Part shown: positions 10,306 through 19,201 of the stretch, one piece after another
Layout: every line of letters starts with the position of its first letter
How positions within the stretch are numbered: position 1 is the first letter of the stretch
Origin: Halopseudomonas laoshanensis
Lineage (GTDB): Bacteria; Pseudomonadota; Gammaproteobacteria; Pseudomonadales; Pseudomonadaceae
Direction: 5' to 3'
Assembly (NCBI RefSeq): GCF_008365385.1
Contig: NZ_QOVF01000003.1
Location: forward strand, 310,001-374,000
Length of the DNA: 64,000 nucleotides
Program-made: the position numbers and the translations under genes
Notes under the pieces: generated by a model
Told to the model about the DNA's origin: nothing
Databases searched by the model: none
Seen by the model: the letters and a program-made list of their open reading frames with translations, nothing else

Positions 10306-11502
10306 TCAGTACTCAGCCGCAGAGGCCGCTGAGGAATAATCTGTGGGGGCGCGATCCAGTCGACCGCTCCAGAGCGTCAGGCCGACGGCGCCGAGTACCA
10401 CCAGTGCGCCTATCCAGGTGGTATGTATCAGGCCCGGGCCAGCGACAATCAAGCCGCCGAACCAGGCGCCCCCGGCGATGCCCAGATTGAAGGCGGCGAT
10501 ATTCAGCCCGGATGCCACGTCCACCGCCTGCGGCGCATAGCGTTCGGCCTGCTGCACTACATACACCTGCAGGCCCGGCACGTTGCCAAAGGCGACTGCG
10601 CCCCAGAGCAGCACCGTCAGCAGTGCCAACCAGGGCGTACTGGCGGTAAAGGTCAGCGCCATTAGTACCGCCGCCAGACCGAGGAAAATCATCACTAGCG
10701 CTTTGATCGGCCCCAAACGGTCAGCCAGCCGACCGCCGAGAATATTGCCGAAGGCCACCGACACACCATAGACCAACAGCACCAGGCTGACAGTTCCCGC
10801 AGTGAAACCACTTATTTCCTGAAGGATCGGCGCCAGATAGGTGAAGGCGATAAAGGATCCACCGTAACCGACTGCGGTCATCGCGTAGACCAGCAGCAGG
10901 CGTGGCTGGCGCAGCACGCTGAGTTGTTGCAACAGCGATGCGGGAGGGTTGTGCTGGATGCTCCTGAGAACAAACAGCAGGCTGCCGATAAAGGCGATCA
11001 CGCCCAACGCAGAGACGGCGAGAAAGGTTTCGCGCCAGCCAAACTGCTGACCAATGAAGGTGCCCAGCGGCACGCCGGTAACCAGCGCCACGGTCAGGCC
11101 GGTGAACATGATGGCAATCGCGCTGGCGGCCTTCTCGCGGGGCACCAGGCTGGTAGCGATGGTTGAGCCGATCGAGAAGAACACGCCATGGGCCAGGCCG
11201 GTGACCAAGCGCGCAAGAATCAGTGATTCATAACCGGGCGCCTGCCAGGCGAGCAGATTGCCCAGGGTGATAATCACCATCAGCGACAGCAGCAACAGCT
11301 TGCGCGGCACCCGGCCGGTCAACGCGGTCAGCAAGGGCGCACCGATGGCCACACCGAGTGCGTACAGGCTAACCAGCAGGCCGGCCGAGGGCACACTGAC
11401 GCCCAGGTCCAGGGCGATGGTCGGGATCAGGCCAACGATGACGAACTCGGTGGTTCCTATGGCGAAGGCGCTGAGGGTCAGCGCCAGAAGGGCAATGGGC
11501 AT
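10306..11502 (-). CDS. MFS transporter (arabinose-efflux/DHA1 type)
   Basis: A 398-residue, twelve-helix major facilitator. Helix 1 (LTLSAFAIGTTEFVIVGLIPTIALDLGVSVPSAG) and the LLTALTGRVPRKLLLL loop are typical of the AraJ/YdhP-like DHA1 exporters. It is transcribed away from the LysR regulator that starts 99 bases away, with the aldo/keto reductase gene downstream. The pair may form a LysR-controlled detoxification unit. The substrate is not determinable. Confidence 0.88.
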   Translation of the reverse strand: MPIALLALTLSAFAIGTTEFVIVGLIPTIALDLGVSVPSAGLLVSLYALGVAIGAPLLTALTGRVPRKLLLLSLMVIITLGNLLAWQAPGYESLILARLVTGLAHGVFFSIGSTIATSLVPREKAASAIAIMFTGLTVALVTGVPLGTFIGQQFGWRETFLAVSALGVIAFIGSLLFVLRSIQHNPPASLLQQLSVLRQPRLLLVYAMTAVGYGGSFIAFTYLAPILQEISGFTAGTVSLVLLVYGVSVAFGNILGGRLADRLGPIKALVMIFLGLAAVLMALTFTASTPWLALLTVLLWGAVAFGNVPGLQVYVVQQAERYAPQAVDVASGLNIAAFNLGIAGGAWFGGLIVAGPGLIHTTWIGALVVLGAVGLTLWSGRLDRAPTDYSSAASAAEY

Positions 11503-11601
11503 GGCAATCTCTCAATGAGTGGATCAGGTGCGCAGTGTGCCCGCCTTACCTTTGCCGAATAAGGGGGTAGCGGGCATTTCATTTTTGACTAAAATGCATG
11601 A

Positions 11602-12501
11602 ATGAAAACGACACTTGATGAGTTGCAGGCCTTTGTCCGGGTGGTGGACAGTGGCTCGATCAGCGCGGCGGCAGAGCAGGTACAGCAGACCGCCTCCGGC
11701 ATCAGCCGGGCGCTCAGTCGGCTGGAGGACAAACTCGGCACCACGCTGTTGCGGCGCACTACCCGGCGCCTGGAATTGACTGAAGAAGGCGTGGCCTTTC
11801 TCGCCGATGCGCGGCAGATTCTGGATGCGGTGGAAGCGGCGGAGGAGCAGATCGCCCTGCGTCGCCAGCGCCCGGCTGGGCGTTTGCGCGTTAACGCTTC
11901 CACGCCGGTGATGCTGCACATCATCGTGCCGTTGCTCGAGAGTTTTCGCGCGCGCTATCCGGACATCGATCTGGAGCTGGACAGCGACGAGCTGTATATC
12001 GACCTGCTGGAACAGCGTACCGATGTGGCTATTCGTGTCGGCACATTGCGCGACTCCACGCTGCATGCGCGCTCGCTGGGTCATAGCCGACTGCGGATTC
12101 TTGCCAGTCCTGGCTATCTCAAGGCGCATGGCATCCCGCTGCAGGTAGAGGAGCTTGCCGCCCATAGCTTGCTCGGATTTACCGAGCCGGAGAGTCTGAA
12201 CCTCTGGCCGCTGCGCCATGCGTTAGGCGATCGCTTCGCGATTGAGCCAGCGATCAAGGCGTCCAACGGCGAGACCCTGCGGCAACTGGCGCTGGACGGT
12301 CAGGGCATTGCCTGCCTGTCGGATTTCATGACGCTGGCAGATCGTCGGCAGGGCCGTTTGGTGGAGGTGCTTGCCGAGTACGACAATGGCCATCAGCAGC
12401 CAATCCACGCGGTGTATTACCGCAATACGGCCCTGGCCGCCCGCATCACCTGTTTCCTTGATCATGTTCAGGACTGGATGAGCACTGACGCAAACCGTTA
12501 G
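11602..12501 (+). CDS. LysR-family transcriptional regulator
   Basis: A 299-residue regulator with an N-terminal winged helix-turn-helix (residues 1-60: FVRVVDSGSISAAAEQVQQTASGISRALSRLEDKLGTTLLRRTTRRLELTEEG) and a periplasmic-binding-like effector domain from about 90. It resembles the CrgA/DsdC-like branch that controls divergent transporter or reductase genes. It is divergent from the MFS-AKR pair, so control of that pair is the simplest inference. The intergenic region is only 99 bases. Confidence 0.92.
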   Translation: MKTTLDELQAFVRVVDSGSISAAAEQVQQTASGISRALSRLEDKLGTTLLRRTTRRLELTEEGVAFLADARQILDAVEAAEEQIALRRQRPAGRLRVNASTPVMLHIIVPLLESFRARYPDIDLELDSDELYIDLLEQRTDVAIRVGTLRDSTLHARSLGHSRLRILASPGYLKAHGIPLQVEELAAHSLLGFTEPESLNLWPLRHALGDRFAIEPAIKASNGETLRQLALDGQGIACLSDFMTLADRRQGRLVEVLAEYDNGHQQPIHAVYYRNTALAARITCFLDHVQDWMSTDANR

Positions 12502-12536
12502 GCTAACCTTCTATCTGCTTTCATCAGGAGAAACCC

Positions 12537-13574
12537 ATGAGCGCACACCCATTGCTGGGCAGCCAGCTCCCCATCATCCAGGCACCCATGGCCGGGGTTC
12601 AGGACAGCACGCTGGCGCTGGCGGTCTGCCGTGCCGGCGGGTTGGGCTCGATCCCCGCCGCCATGCTTGGGCCCGAGGCACTGGCCGCGGAACTCAAGAC
12701 CATGCACGAGCAGGCCGCGGGGCCATGGAATGTGAATTTTTTCTGCCATACCCCGCCGACAGCGGATGACCAGCGCGAAGCGGCCTGGCGTCAGGCGCTG
12801 GCGCCCTATTACCAGGAACTGGGGTTGGATATCGAGAGCATCCCCAGCGGCGCCGGACGCCGGCCCTTTGACGCCCAGGCACTCGAGCTGCTACGCGAGT
12901 GCAAGCCGCCGGTAGTCAGCTTTCATTTCGGCCTGCCGCAGCCCGAACTGCTGGATGAACTGAAAAGCTGGGGCACCACTGTGCTTTCATCTGCCACCAC
13001 GGTAGGCGAAGCCCTGTGGCTGGAGGCCCATGGTGCGGACGCGGTGATTGCGCAAGGTCTGGAAGCTGGCGGACATCGCGGGATGTTTCTGACCGAAGAC
13101 GTCACCACCCAGGTCAGCACCTTCGCCTTGCTGCCGCAGCTGGTAGAGGCCGTCAGGCTGCCGGTTATCGCCGCTGGCGGCATAGCCGACGCCGCCGGGG
13201 TGCGCGCCGCCAAGGCACTGGGCGCAGTGGCGGTGCAGGTCGGCACGGCCTACCTGCTGTGCCCCGAAGCCAACACCAGCGCCGTACATCGTCAGGCGTT
13301 GCAAAGTGAAGCAGCGCTGCACACGGCGCTAACCAATGTGTTTTCCGGGCGCCCGGCACGCGGCATCGTCAATCGGGTGATACGCGAGTTGGGTCCGATC
13401 AGTGAGCTAGCGCCAGCGTTTCCCTTGGCCGGCACCGCCATCACACCCCTGCGCGGCGCGGCGGAAAAGCGCGGCAGTGGCGATTTCTCACCGCTCTGGG
13501 CCGGGCAGAATGTACGTGGCTGTAAGCCGATATCCGCCACTGAGCTGACCCACTTGCTGATGGGCGCGCACTAG
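12537..13574 (+). CDS. Nitronate monooxygenase family flavoprotein
   Basis: A 345-residue FMN TIM barrel. It has PIIQAPMAGVQDSTLALAVCRAGGLGSIPAAML at the N-terminus, SFHFGLP near 127, QGLEAGGHRG near 174 and AAGGIADA near 217, the last two forming the phosphate-binding region. The family oxidises alkyl nitronates such as propionate-3-nitronate. Members are also often annotated as 2-nitropropane dioxygenase or enoyl-ACP reductase II. The start has a strong AGGAG. It lies 35 bases after the LysR gene on the same strand and may be cotranscribed. Confidence 0.9.
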   Translation: MSAHPLLGSQLPIIQAPMAGVQDSTLALAVCRAGGLGSIPAAMLGPEALAAELKTMHEQAAGPWNVNFFCHTPPTADDQREAAWRQALAPYYQELGLDIESIPSGAGRRPFDAQALELLRECKPPVVSFHFGLPQPELLDELKSWGTTVLSSATTVGEALWLEAHGADAVIAQGLEAGGHRGMFLTEDVTTQVSTFALLPQLVEAVRLPVIAAGGIADAAGVRAAKALGAVAVQVGTAYLLCPEANTSAVHRQALQSEAALHTALTNVFSGRPARGIVNRVIRELGPISELAPAFPLAGTAITPLRGAAEKRGSGDFSPLWAGQNVRGCKPISATELTHLLMGAH

Positions 13575-13578
13575 CGCG

Positions 13579-14340
13579 TCAAGCCGGGTCGATTGGCTGC
13601 GGATCGTAACCCGGCGGTGGTTTGCAGGTGTGAGGGCAGGTACTGCACAGCGTCTTGCCCGGCAGTTTGTAGCGGATGCAGCAATTCAGCCGTTCGCGTT
13701 GCAACTGCGCCTCGCCCCCGCGGGAGACATAACGGATGCTGTCATGCAGTGGATTGCGGAAACTATCCGGGCGGCAACGCTGGCTGATCAACTCCCCGGT
13801 CTGGTCCATCAAGCTCTGGCGTACCGGGTATTTACCCAGCTCACCGAGGATCCATTCCAGATAGTGCCCGGCGCTGCTCCAGAGCACCTTGGGTGAGAGT
13901 TTCACCTGGCTGCTCAGGGCGCGAATCAACGGGTCCAGGTGCCCATCGAGCAGATCGGCGAAGCGTTCAAAGGCGTTTCTGGGCTCGTTCGGCCACGCGC
14001 GACCTGCATCGGGCAATTGGAACGCGGCGGGCAGGCCATCTTCGCCCATGATGATGCGCAGATCCTGGGCGCGCACGGGCAGTTTCCAGTTGGCATTCAG
14101 GCTGGCAATGATCACCGGTGGGATCAGTCGCAGGAAATGGTATTTGATCCAGATAGAGACCAGCGCGCGACGATCAGCATCCCTGTATTGCGGCGCAAAG
14201 CGCATCAGGCAGGCCTCCACGTGCGCTGGCTCCAGGTATTCCTGCATCGACAGCGAGGGTCGCGGATCGTCGCTGAACACCAGAGTGTCACCCAGCGCTA
14301 CGAGAGGGTCTGGAAATAGCGCTGTCAGGGCGGGTTGCAT
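13579..14340 (-). CDS. fhuF: Siderophore-iron reductase FhuF
   Basis: A 253-residue cytoplasmic ferric-siderophore reductase. The decisive feature is the C-terminal iron-sulfur motif C-C-x10-C-x2-C: C220/C221, C232 and C235, as in E. coli FhuF. The preceding region (SRGGEAQLQRERLNCCIRY) is also family-like. It would release iron from siderophores brought in by the importer at 3.4-7.1 kb. A Fur-like box (14424-14442) lies upstream and overlaps the end of the exporter gene, so it probably has its own iron-regulated promoter. Confidence 0.9.
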   Translation of the reverse strand: MQPALTALFPDPLVALGDTLVFSDDPRPSLSMQEYLEPAHVEACLMRFAPQYRDADRRALVSIWIKYHFLRLIPPVIIASLNANWKLPVRAQDLRIIMGEDGLPAAFQLPDAGRAWPNEPRNAFERFADLLDGHLDPLIRALSSQVKLSPKVLWSSAGHYLEWILGELGKYPVRQSLMDQTGELISQRCRPDSFRNPLHDSIRYVSRGGEAQLQRERLNCCIRYKLPGKTLCSTCPHTCKPPPGYDPQPIDPA

Positions 14341-14423
14341 GGCGTCTCCAGGCCGGCCTTGGTAGCCGGCTAAGGGATGCGGCGCCAGAGAATGTGGCAG
14401 GCGCCTGCGAAGGGCGTCAATCT

Positions 14424-14442
14424 AAACCATTATCATTCATAT
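14424..14442. promoter_or_regulatory. Candidate Fur box before fhuF
   Basis: AAACCATTATCATTCATAT matches half of the Fur consensus and shares 13 of 14 bases (AACCATTATCAnTC) with the candidate box before the siderophore importer. It overlaps the stop codon of the exporter gene upstream. Confidence 0.6.
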
Positions 14443-16089
14443 ATTCAAGAGCGCATCGGCGCTGGCGCTGGCGCGTTGCTCGCCAATCAGCTCCAACAGG
14501 CGGCCATTGTCCATCTTCAATACGCGGTCGGCCTGGTCGAAATAATGGTCGTCATGGGTAATCGCGATCACGGTTTTGCCCGCCGCCTTGAACTGCGGCA
14601 GCAGCTCGCGATAGAACAGCCGGCGGAACAGCGGATCCTGATCGGCGGCCCATTCGTCGAGCAGCAGAATGTCGCGTTGCTCAAGCAGGCCCAGCAGCAG
14701 CGCCAGGCGTTTGCGCTGGCCCTGGGATAACTGGATGTCGCTCAAGCGACCATCGACGATGCCGACCTTGTGCTGCAGGTGCAGCTTGCTCAACCAGCTG
14801 TCCACTTCAGCATCGGGCACTTCGTTGCCGTCCTTGCCCAGCAGCCGGCTGAACAAATGAAAGTCACTGAAGACGCTGGCGAACATTTGCCGGTAGGCGC
14901 TGAGTTCCTGTTCGGCCACGGGCCGGTCGTCCAGGCTGATCTGACCGCTGTGCGGGCGATACAAGCCGGTGAGGAGACGGGCCATGGTTGACTTGCCACT
15001 GCCGTTTCCGCCAATCACGAAGATCACTTCGCCACGGCGCACGGTCAAATCCAGCGGGCCAACATCAAAGCCTTCGCCCTCTTCCGCCGGATAGCGGTAC
15101 ACCAGCGATTGCAGCCGCAGCTCCTTCCAGTCGGATTTCAACGGCGCGACTTCGTGGAAGGCTTCGGTATGTGGCGTCAGCGCCAGGGTTTCCAGCTTGT
15201 TCAGCGACACTTGAGCAGTGATCAGATGCGGCAGGGTATTCACCGCCGCGACCATCGGCGTGCGCAGAAACAACATGGTCAGCGCATAGGTAGCGGCCAC
15301 TGCCGGCTCGGCCCAGCCCAGGCCGCCGGCGAGGAAAAACACCAGGCCGATGAGCCCCAGCACCATGATATTCGCCCAGTTGCCGGACAGCCCGTAGAAG
15401 GTATCGGCGCGGATGATCTCGTCACGGTACAGGCGTGCGTTGTCGTCAAATTCTTCCTGGTACAACCGGTTGGCGCGGTGTCGATTGAGCGCCAGTTCCT
15501 TGCGCCCTTCAATCACGTCCTGATAGTTGCCGTACAGGCGATCTTCCGCTTCGCGCATGCGCTGGATATGCCGATGCACGCGGCTGACCAGCAGCCAGCC
15601 AACGACGAAGGTCAGGCCCAGCCAGAGTAACGTGGTGATAAACAGCGGACCGGATAGCCATGCCAGGTAAACAAAGGCGGCCAACGTCAGCGCCATGCCG
15701 TAGAGCATTTCCGGCAGGCCGACAAAAGCCACAGTGATATTGCGGATATCGGTCGACAGGCTGGCCAGAATACGCGCGCCACCGATCTGCTCGATACGCT
15801 CTATGTCGGTATCCAGCACGCGTTTGACCAGCGAGCGACGCATCCGGTAAACGAAGCCGTGACTCAGACGGTGCAAACCGATCTGCGCGCCCGTGGCACA
15901 CAGCAGCAGCGCGCAGAGCAGCCCGGCAAAGCCGAGCAGCGCCTGGCCGAGGTCTTCCGTGCCGGCGATCAGGCGATTGTTGACGTAAGCGATCACCGCG
16001 ACGCTGAGCAGGGCGCTGCCGACGCTCAGCAGCATGATGCCGAGTAGCGGCAAGCGATTATCGCGAAATAACAGGGACAGCAATTTCAT
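14437..16089 (-). CDS. Cyclic-peptide/siderophore export ABC transporter (PvdE/SyrD family)
   Basis: A 550-residue fused exporter with six transmembrane helices (residues about 10-280), then an ATPase. Walker A is GGNGSGKST near 362-370, the signature LSQGQ near 453, and Walker B ILLLDEWAADQDP near 476. The EWAADQDP ending, in place of DEPTS, is characteristic of the cyclic peptide exporter family that includes PvdE (pyoverdine) and SyrD. No non-ribosomal peptide synthetase or maturation gene is in the window, which is unusual for PvdE. The gene sits directly upstream of fhuF, so an iron role is likely. Confidence 0.88.
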   Translation of the reverse strand: MKLLSLLFRDNRLPLLGIMLLSVGSALLSVAVIAYVNNRLIAGTEDLGQALLGFAGLLCALLLCATGAQIGLHRLSHGFVYRMRRSLVKRVLDTDIERIEQIGGARILASLSTDIRNITVAFVGLPEMLYGMALTLAAFVYLAWLSGPLFITTLLWLGLTFVVGWLLVSRVHRHIQRMREAEDRLYGNYQDVIEGRKELALNRHRANRLYQEEFDDNARLYRDEIIRADTFYGLSGNWANIMVLGLIGLVFFLAGGLGWAEPAVAATYALTMLFLRTPMVAAVNTLPHLITAQVSLNKLETLALTPHTEAFHEVAPLKSDWKELRLQSLVYRYPAEEGEGFDVGPLDLTVRRGEVIFVIGGNGSGKSTMARLLTGLYRPHSGQISLDDRPVAEQELSAYRQMFASVFSDFHLFSRLLGKDGNEVPDAEVDSWLSKLHLQHKVGIVDGRLSDIQLSQGQRKRLALLLGLLEQRDILLLDEWAADQDPLFRRLFYRELLPQFKAAGKTVIAITHDDHYFDQADRVLKMDNGRLLELIGEQRASASADALLNI

Positions 16090-16171
16090 CAGGGGGTAAT
16101 CCGGTCAGCAGAATGGGCGCAGCTTAAAACAACCAGATTGAAAGTAAAGGGAACGGCGGCGTTTCGCCGGC

Positions 16172-16552
16172 TCAGGTCTGGCCCTGCAGCCAGATGGCGT
16201 TGACCTGGTCCGCCAGGGTCATGGGGTCAAATGGCTTGATGAGCATGCCCACCACCCCCGGCAGATGCTGGGCATCCTGTTCCTGCGCCCGGGTGGCCGT
16301 AAATACCACCGGCGTGTCAGCCCAGGCGGGCAACTGACGCAGGCGCGCCAGGGTGGCCGGGCCATCCATGCCCGGCATGCTCACGTCGAGCAGAATCAAT
16401 TGCGGCTCGAACGCGTCAAGCTGCGCTAATCCCTCGGCACCCGAACTGCAGCTTCTGAGCGAGAATCCGCCGATGATCTCCAGGGCGATGCGCGCAATCT
16501 CAAGCATGCCCTTTTGGTCGTCGATGTGCAGGATTCTTTCCAGCTCGGTCAC
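16172..16552 (-). CDS. Stand-alone response regulator receiver protein
   Basis: A 126-residue single-domain receiver. It has acidic residues D11/D12, the phosphoacceptor D56 (LILLDVSMPGMDG), T85 and the conserved K106 (IKPFDP). There is no output domain, so it acts by protein contact, as CheY-like or Spo0F-like proteins do. The start is GTG with AAGGCG upstream. It begins 15 bases after the SDR gene and is likely on its transcript. No histidine kinase is nearby. Confidence 0.9.
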   Translation of the reverse strand: MTELERILHIDDQKGMLEIARIALEIIGGFSLRSCSSGAEGLAQLDAFEPQLILLDVSMPGMDGPATLARLRQLPAWADTPVVFTATRAQEQDAQHLPGVVGMLIKPFDPMTLADQVNAIWLQGQT

Positions 16553-16567
16553 TAGGCGGCGCCTTGG

Positions 16568-17341
16568 TCAGAGACCGTTATTTACGTGCCCGCCATCAAC
16601 ATTGATGATGGTACCGGTCATGAATGAACCAGCCTCGCTGGCCAGCAGCAGTAAGGGGCCACTAAGCTCCTCGAGTTGACCCAGGCGGCGCATCGGCACC
16701 TTGTCCTTGATATAGGCCTGGCCTTTTTCCGACTCAAAATAATCGTTGTTCATTTCGGTGCGGAAGTAGCCGGGCGCGATGGCATTGACGCGGATCTTGT
16801 CGCGCGCCAGCTCAATGGCCATCGCCTTGGTCAATTGCACCACTCCAGCCTTGGCCACTGCGTAATGGCTCAAACCCTGACCGACGCGCAGGCCGAGAAT
16901 CGAGGCGATATTGACAATGCTGCCGCCCTGCCCGGATTTGGCCATGGCCACAGCGGCGCGATGCGCCACGCGCCAGGCACCGTCAAGGTTGGTATCGAGC
17001 ATGCTGCGCCAGTTGCCCTCGGTCATCTTCAGAAAGGGCACGCCCTCGCCGATCCCGGCATTGTTGATCAATACATCGACGCTACCGAATTGCGCTTCGG
17101 CTGCGCTGAAGCCGGCATCGATGCTATCGGCATCGGTTACATCCATGGTCACAGCCAGCGCCTCAAAGCCTTGATCCTGCAGGTCCTGAACCAGCCGTGC
17201 CAGACGGTCAGCCCGGCGTGCGGCCACCACCACACGTGCGCCAGCGGCGGCCAGCACGCGGGCAAAATGTTCACCCAGGCCGCTGGAAGCGCCGGTAATC
17301 AGGGCGGTTTTGCCGGTCAGGTCAAAGCGTTGTTCGGTCAT
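16568..17341 (-). CDS. SDR-family oxidoreductase
   Basis: A 257-residue classical short-chain dehydrogenase. It has GASSGLGE near 16-23, NNAGIGEG near 95, a catalytic serine in NIASILG, and YAVAK (Tyr/Lys), with the C-terminal INVDGGHVNN motif of FabG-like proteins. The ATG at 17341 with AAGGA upstream was chosen over an upstream GTG-type extension. Related proteins act on 3-hydroxyacyl or sugar substrates; the exact one is unknown. It is followed by the lone receiver gene. Confidence 0.9.
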   Translation of the reverse strand: MTEQRFDLTGKTALITGASSGLGEHFARVLAAAGARVVVAARRADRLARLVQDLQDQGFEALAVTMDVTDADSIDAGFSAAEAQFGSVDVLINNAGIGEGVPFLKMTEGNWRSMLDTNLDGAWRVAHRAAVAMAKSGQGGSIVNIASILGLRVGQGLSHYAVAKAGVVQLTKAMAIELARDKIRVNAIAPGYFRTEMNNDYFESEKGQAYIKDKVPMRRLGQLEELSGPLLLLASEAGSFMTGTIINVDGGHVNNGL

Positions 17342-17458
17342 TGTCAGGGTCCTTGTAAAAATCGTCAGAGCGGCAGTATCGACCAAGCGCGCCGCGCGCA
17401 CCAGCCCATTGCAACGGGTGATAGGCCGCGATCACGCCTGTTACCCGCAGTCACGTAT

Positions 17459-17923
17459 TCAGCCACCCAGCACGCTCTGCTTGAGCTGTACGCCCTCGCT
17501 GTCGATGACCGTCAGATGCACGGGCAGACATTGGGCGACACTCTGGGAGACGGTGCAGAACTGTTCAAACTGGTCGAGGATCCGCTCCAGCCGTTCAATC
17601 TCTCCCTGAGCATGACCCAGATGGAGGGTGACGTTGACCTTGGCTACCCGCAGGCGATTGTCCGCATTGCGGCCAAGCCCGCCGCTCGCTTCTGTGCGCA
17701 TACCGTCGCTGGGTTGTTTGAATTTATTCAGGGCGAATATCAGGCTGTCGGTCAGGCAGCTTGCCACTGCGCTGATAAGCAGCTCGACCGGACTGGGTCC
17801 TGCTGCGGTGCCGAGTGGCGCGGGCTCGTCGGTCAGGATCGCTGGTGTTTCACTGCCGAATTGAACCTTGAAACGATAAGCCTCTTCCTGCTCCAGACTA
17901 ACGCTAACAATGTCGTCACTCAT
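17459..17923 (-). CDS. OsmC-family protein
   Basis: A 154-residue OsmC/Ohr-fold protein, a class with cysteine-dependent peroxidase activity. It has the family segment GPSPVELLISAVASCLTDSLIFALNKF with its conserved cysteine in the central helix. A second candidate is the FCTVSQSV cysteine. The gene is divergent from a BigR/SqrR-type persulfide sensor, with inverted repeats in between. A role in organic peroxide or reactive sulfur stress follows from that context. Confidence 0.88.
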   Translation of the reverse strand: MSDDIVSVSLEQEEAYRFKVQFGSETPAILTDEPAPLGTAAGPSPVELLISAVASCLTDSLIFALNKFKQPSDGMRTEASGGLGRNADNRLRVAKVNVTLHLGHAQGEIERLERILDQFEQFCTVSQSVAQCLPVHLTVIDSEGVQLKQSVLGG

Positions 17924-17964
17924 AAATGGCTCCTCACTGGTGACTTGAAAAATTGCGGCTTGAA

Positions 17965-18004
17965 TACAATCTATTTTTATATATATTGTAAGTCAATAGA
18001 TTGT
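17965..18004. promoter_or_regulatory. Inverted repeat operator between osmC-like and bigR-like genes
   Basis: ACAATCTATT (17966-17975) and AATAGATTGT (17995-18004) are perfect inverted repeats around an AT-rich centre. The centre holds a further TACAAT/ATTGTA pair (17965-17970 and 17985-17990). It lies 14 bases before the ArsR-type gene and between two divergent starts, as expected for an autoregulatory ArsR-family site. Confidence 0.65.
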
Positions 18005-18017
18005 TATCGAGTGATTC

Positions 18018-18347
18018 ATGCAACCCACTACTGACACCGTTGATCTGCTGCGCCTGCAGCAAGCTGCCGACAAGGCTTTGACTCTGCTCAAGGCGCTGGG
18101 CAATCGCGACCGGCTGATGCTGCTTTGTCATCTGACCGAGGGCGAGCGCAATGTTGGCGAGCTGGAAGCCACCCTTGGCATTGTGCAGCCAACCCTGTCT
18201 CAGCAGCTGGGCGTGCTGCGGCGCGAAGGTATGGTGACAACCCGGCGTGAGGGCAAACAGATTTTTTACCGTATCGCCAGTGAGGAAGCCCTGGCGATTA
18301 TCGAGACGCTGTATCAATTGTTTTGCGCCGAGGAGAGCCAGAAATGA
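18018..18347 (+). CDS. ArsR-family persulfide-sensing repressor (BigR/SqrR-like)
   Basis: A 109-residue winged-helix repressor. C37 (MLLCHL) and C103 (LYQLFCAEE) are 66 residues apart, the spacing of the two redox cysteines in SqrR and BigR, which form a tetrasulfide or disulfide on meeting persulfides. The recognition helix is in VQPTLSQQLGVLRREGMV. No metal-binding ELCVC-type motif is visible. Its stop overlaps the next start (ATGA), so it heads the operon PmpA-like, PmpB-like, SulP. Confidence 0.9.
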   Translation: MQPTTDTVDLLRLQQAADKALTLLKALGNRDRLMLLCHLTEGERNVGELEATLGIVQPTLSQQLGVLRREGMVTTRREGKQIFYRIASEEALAIIETLYQLFCAEESQK

Positions 18348-18778
18348 CGGTCGATTGGGTGAGTTTTACCCCCTGGTCAGCGTTGATCGGCGGGGTCATG
18401 ATTGGTCTGGCTGCTGCCCTGTTGGTGGTATTCAACGGCCGTATCGCCGGTATTAGCGGCATGCTCGGTGGGCTGCTGACGCCGCGCCAGGCCGGCAATG
18501 CGGAACGCTTTTTGTTCGTGCTTGGTCTGCTGCTGGCGCCGCTGATTTACTGGGTTGTGCATAGTCGTCCGACGATGGTGATCGAGGCCGGCCCTGTGGC
18601 GTTGGTGGTGGCCGGTTTGCTGGTGGGTTTCGGCTCGCGGCTGGGGTCGGGCTGCACCAGTGGTCACGGGGTTTGTGGCCTGGCCCGCCTTTCTCTGCGC
18701 GGGTTTGTGGCGACGCTGGCCTTTATGGGTGCGGGCTTTGTCAGCGTGTTCTTACTGCGCCATGTCTGGGGAGGCTGA
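18344..18778 (+). CDS. YeeE/YedE-family sulfur transport protein (PmpA-like)
   Basis: A 144-residue membrane protein with about four helices. The hallmark GSRLGSGCTSGHGVCGLARLS motif (Cys near 107 and 113) marks the YeeE/YedE family, thiosulfate or sulfur-anion channels in which the cysteine relays the substrate. It forms a pair with the next gene, which is usual for BigR-controlled PmpAB. The start at 18344 overlaps the repressor stop by four bases. Confidence 0.88.
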   Translation: MTVDWVSFTPWSALIGGVMIGLAAALLVVFNGRIAGISGMLGGLLTPRQAGNAERFLFVLGLLLAPLIYWVVHSRPTMVIEAGPVALVVAGLLVGFGSRLGSGCTSGHGVCGLARLSLRGFVATLAFMGAGFVSVFLLRHVWGG

Positions 18779-18781
18779 GCG

Positions 18782-19201
18782 ATGCGTAAACTCATAGCGT
18801 TCGCCAGTGGCCTGCTGTTCGGGCTCGGGCTGATTATTGCGGGCATGGCCAACCCGGCCAAGGTGCTCGGGTTTCTCGATCTCTTCGGCGCCTGGGATCC
18901 GTCGCTGGCACTGGTCATGGCCGGCGCAATCGTTGCGGCCTTCCTGCCAATGCAGTGGGCCCAGCGCGCCTCTCGCTCACTCAGCGGCGAACCCATGCAG
19001 TTGCCCGATACCCATCGGCTTGATCGACGTTTGGTGCTTGGCGCACTGATTTTTGGCGCGGGCTGGGGCGTTGCTGGTTTCTGCCCAGGCCCGGCATTGG
19101 TTGCCCTGGGCGCTGGCGTTCCACAAGCGTTGCTCTTCGTTGTGGCGATGCTTGCAGGTATGCTGTTGTTCAAATTCTTTGATAGATGGACCACTGCCTG
19201 A
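18782..19201 (+). CDS. DUF6691/YeeE-family protein (PmpB-like)
   Basis: A 139-residue membrane protein with about four helices. It has the partner-type motifs: GLGLIIAGMANPAKVLGFLDLFGAWDPSLALVMAGA and GWGVAGFCPGPALVALGAG, with a conserved cysteine before PGPA. It starts three bases after the PmpA-like stop and its own stop overlaps the SulP start (TGATG), so the four genes are tightly coupled. Confidence 0.88.
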   Translation: MRKLIAFASGLLFGLGLIIAGMANPAKVLGFLDLFGAWDPSLALVMAGAIVAAFLPMQWAQRASRSLSGEPMQLPDTHRLDRRLVLGALIFGAGWGVAGFCPGPALVALGAGVPQALLFVVAMLAGMLLFKFFDRWTTA

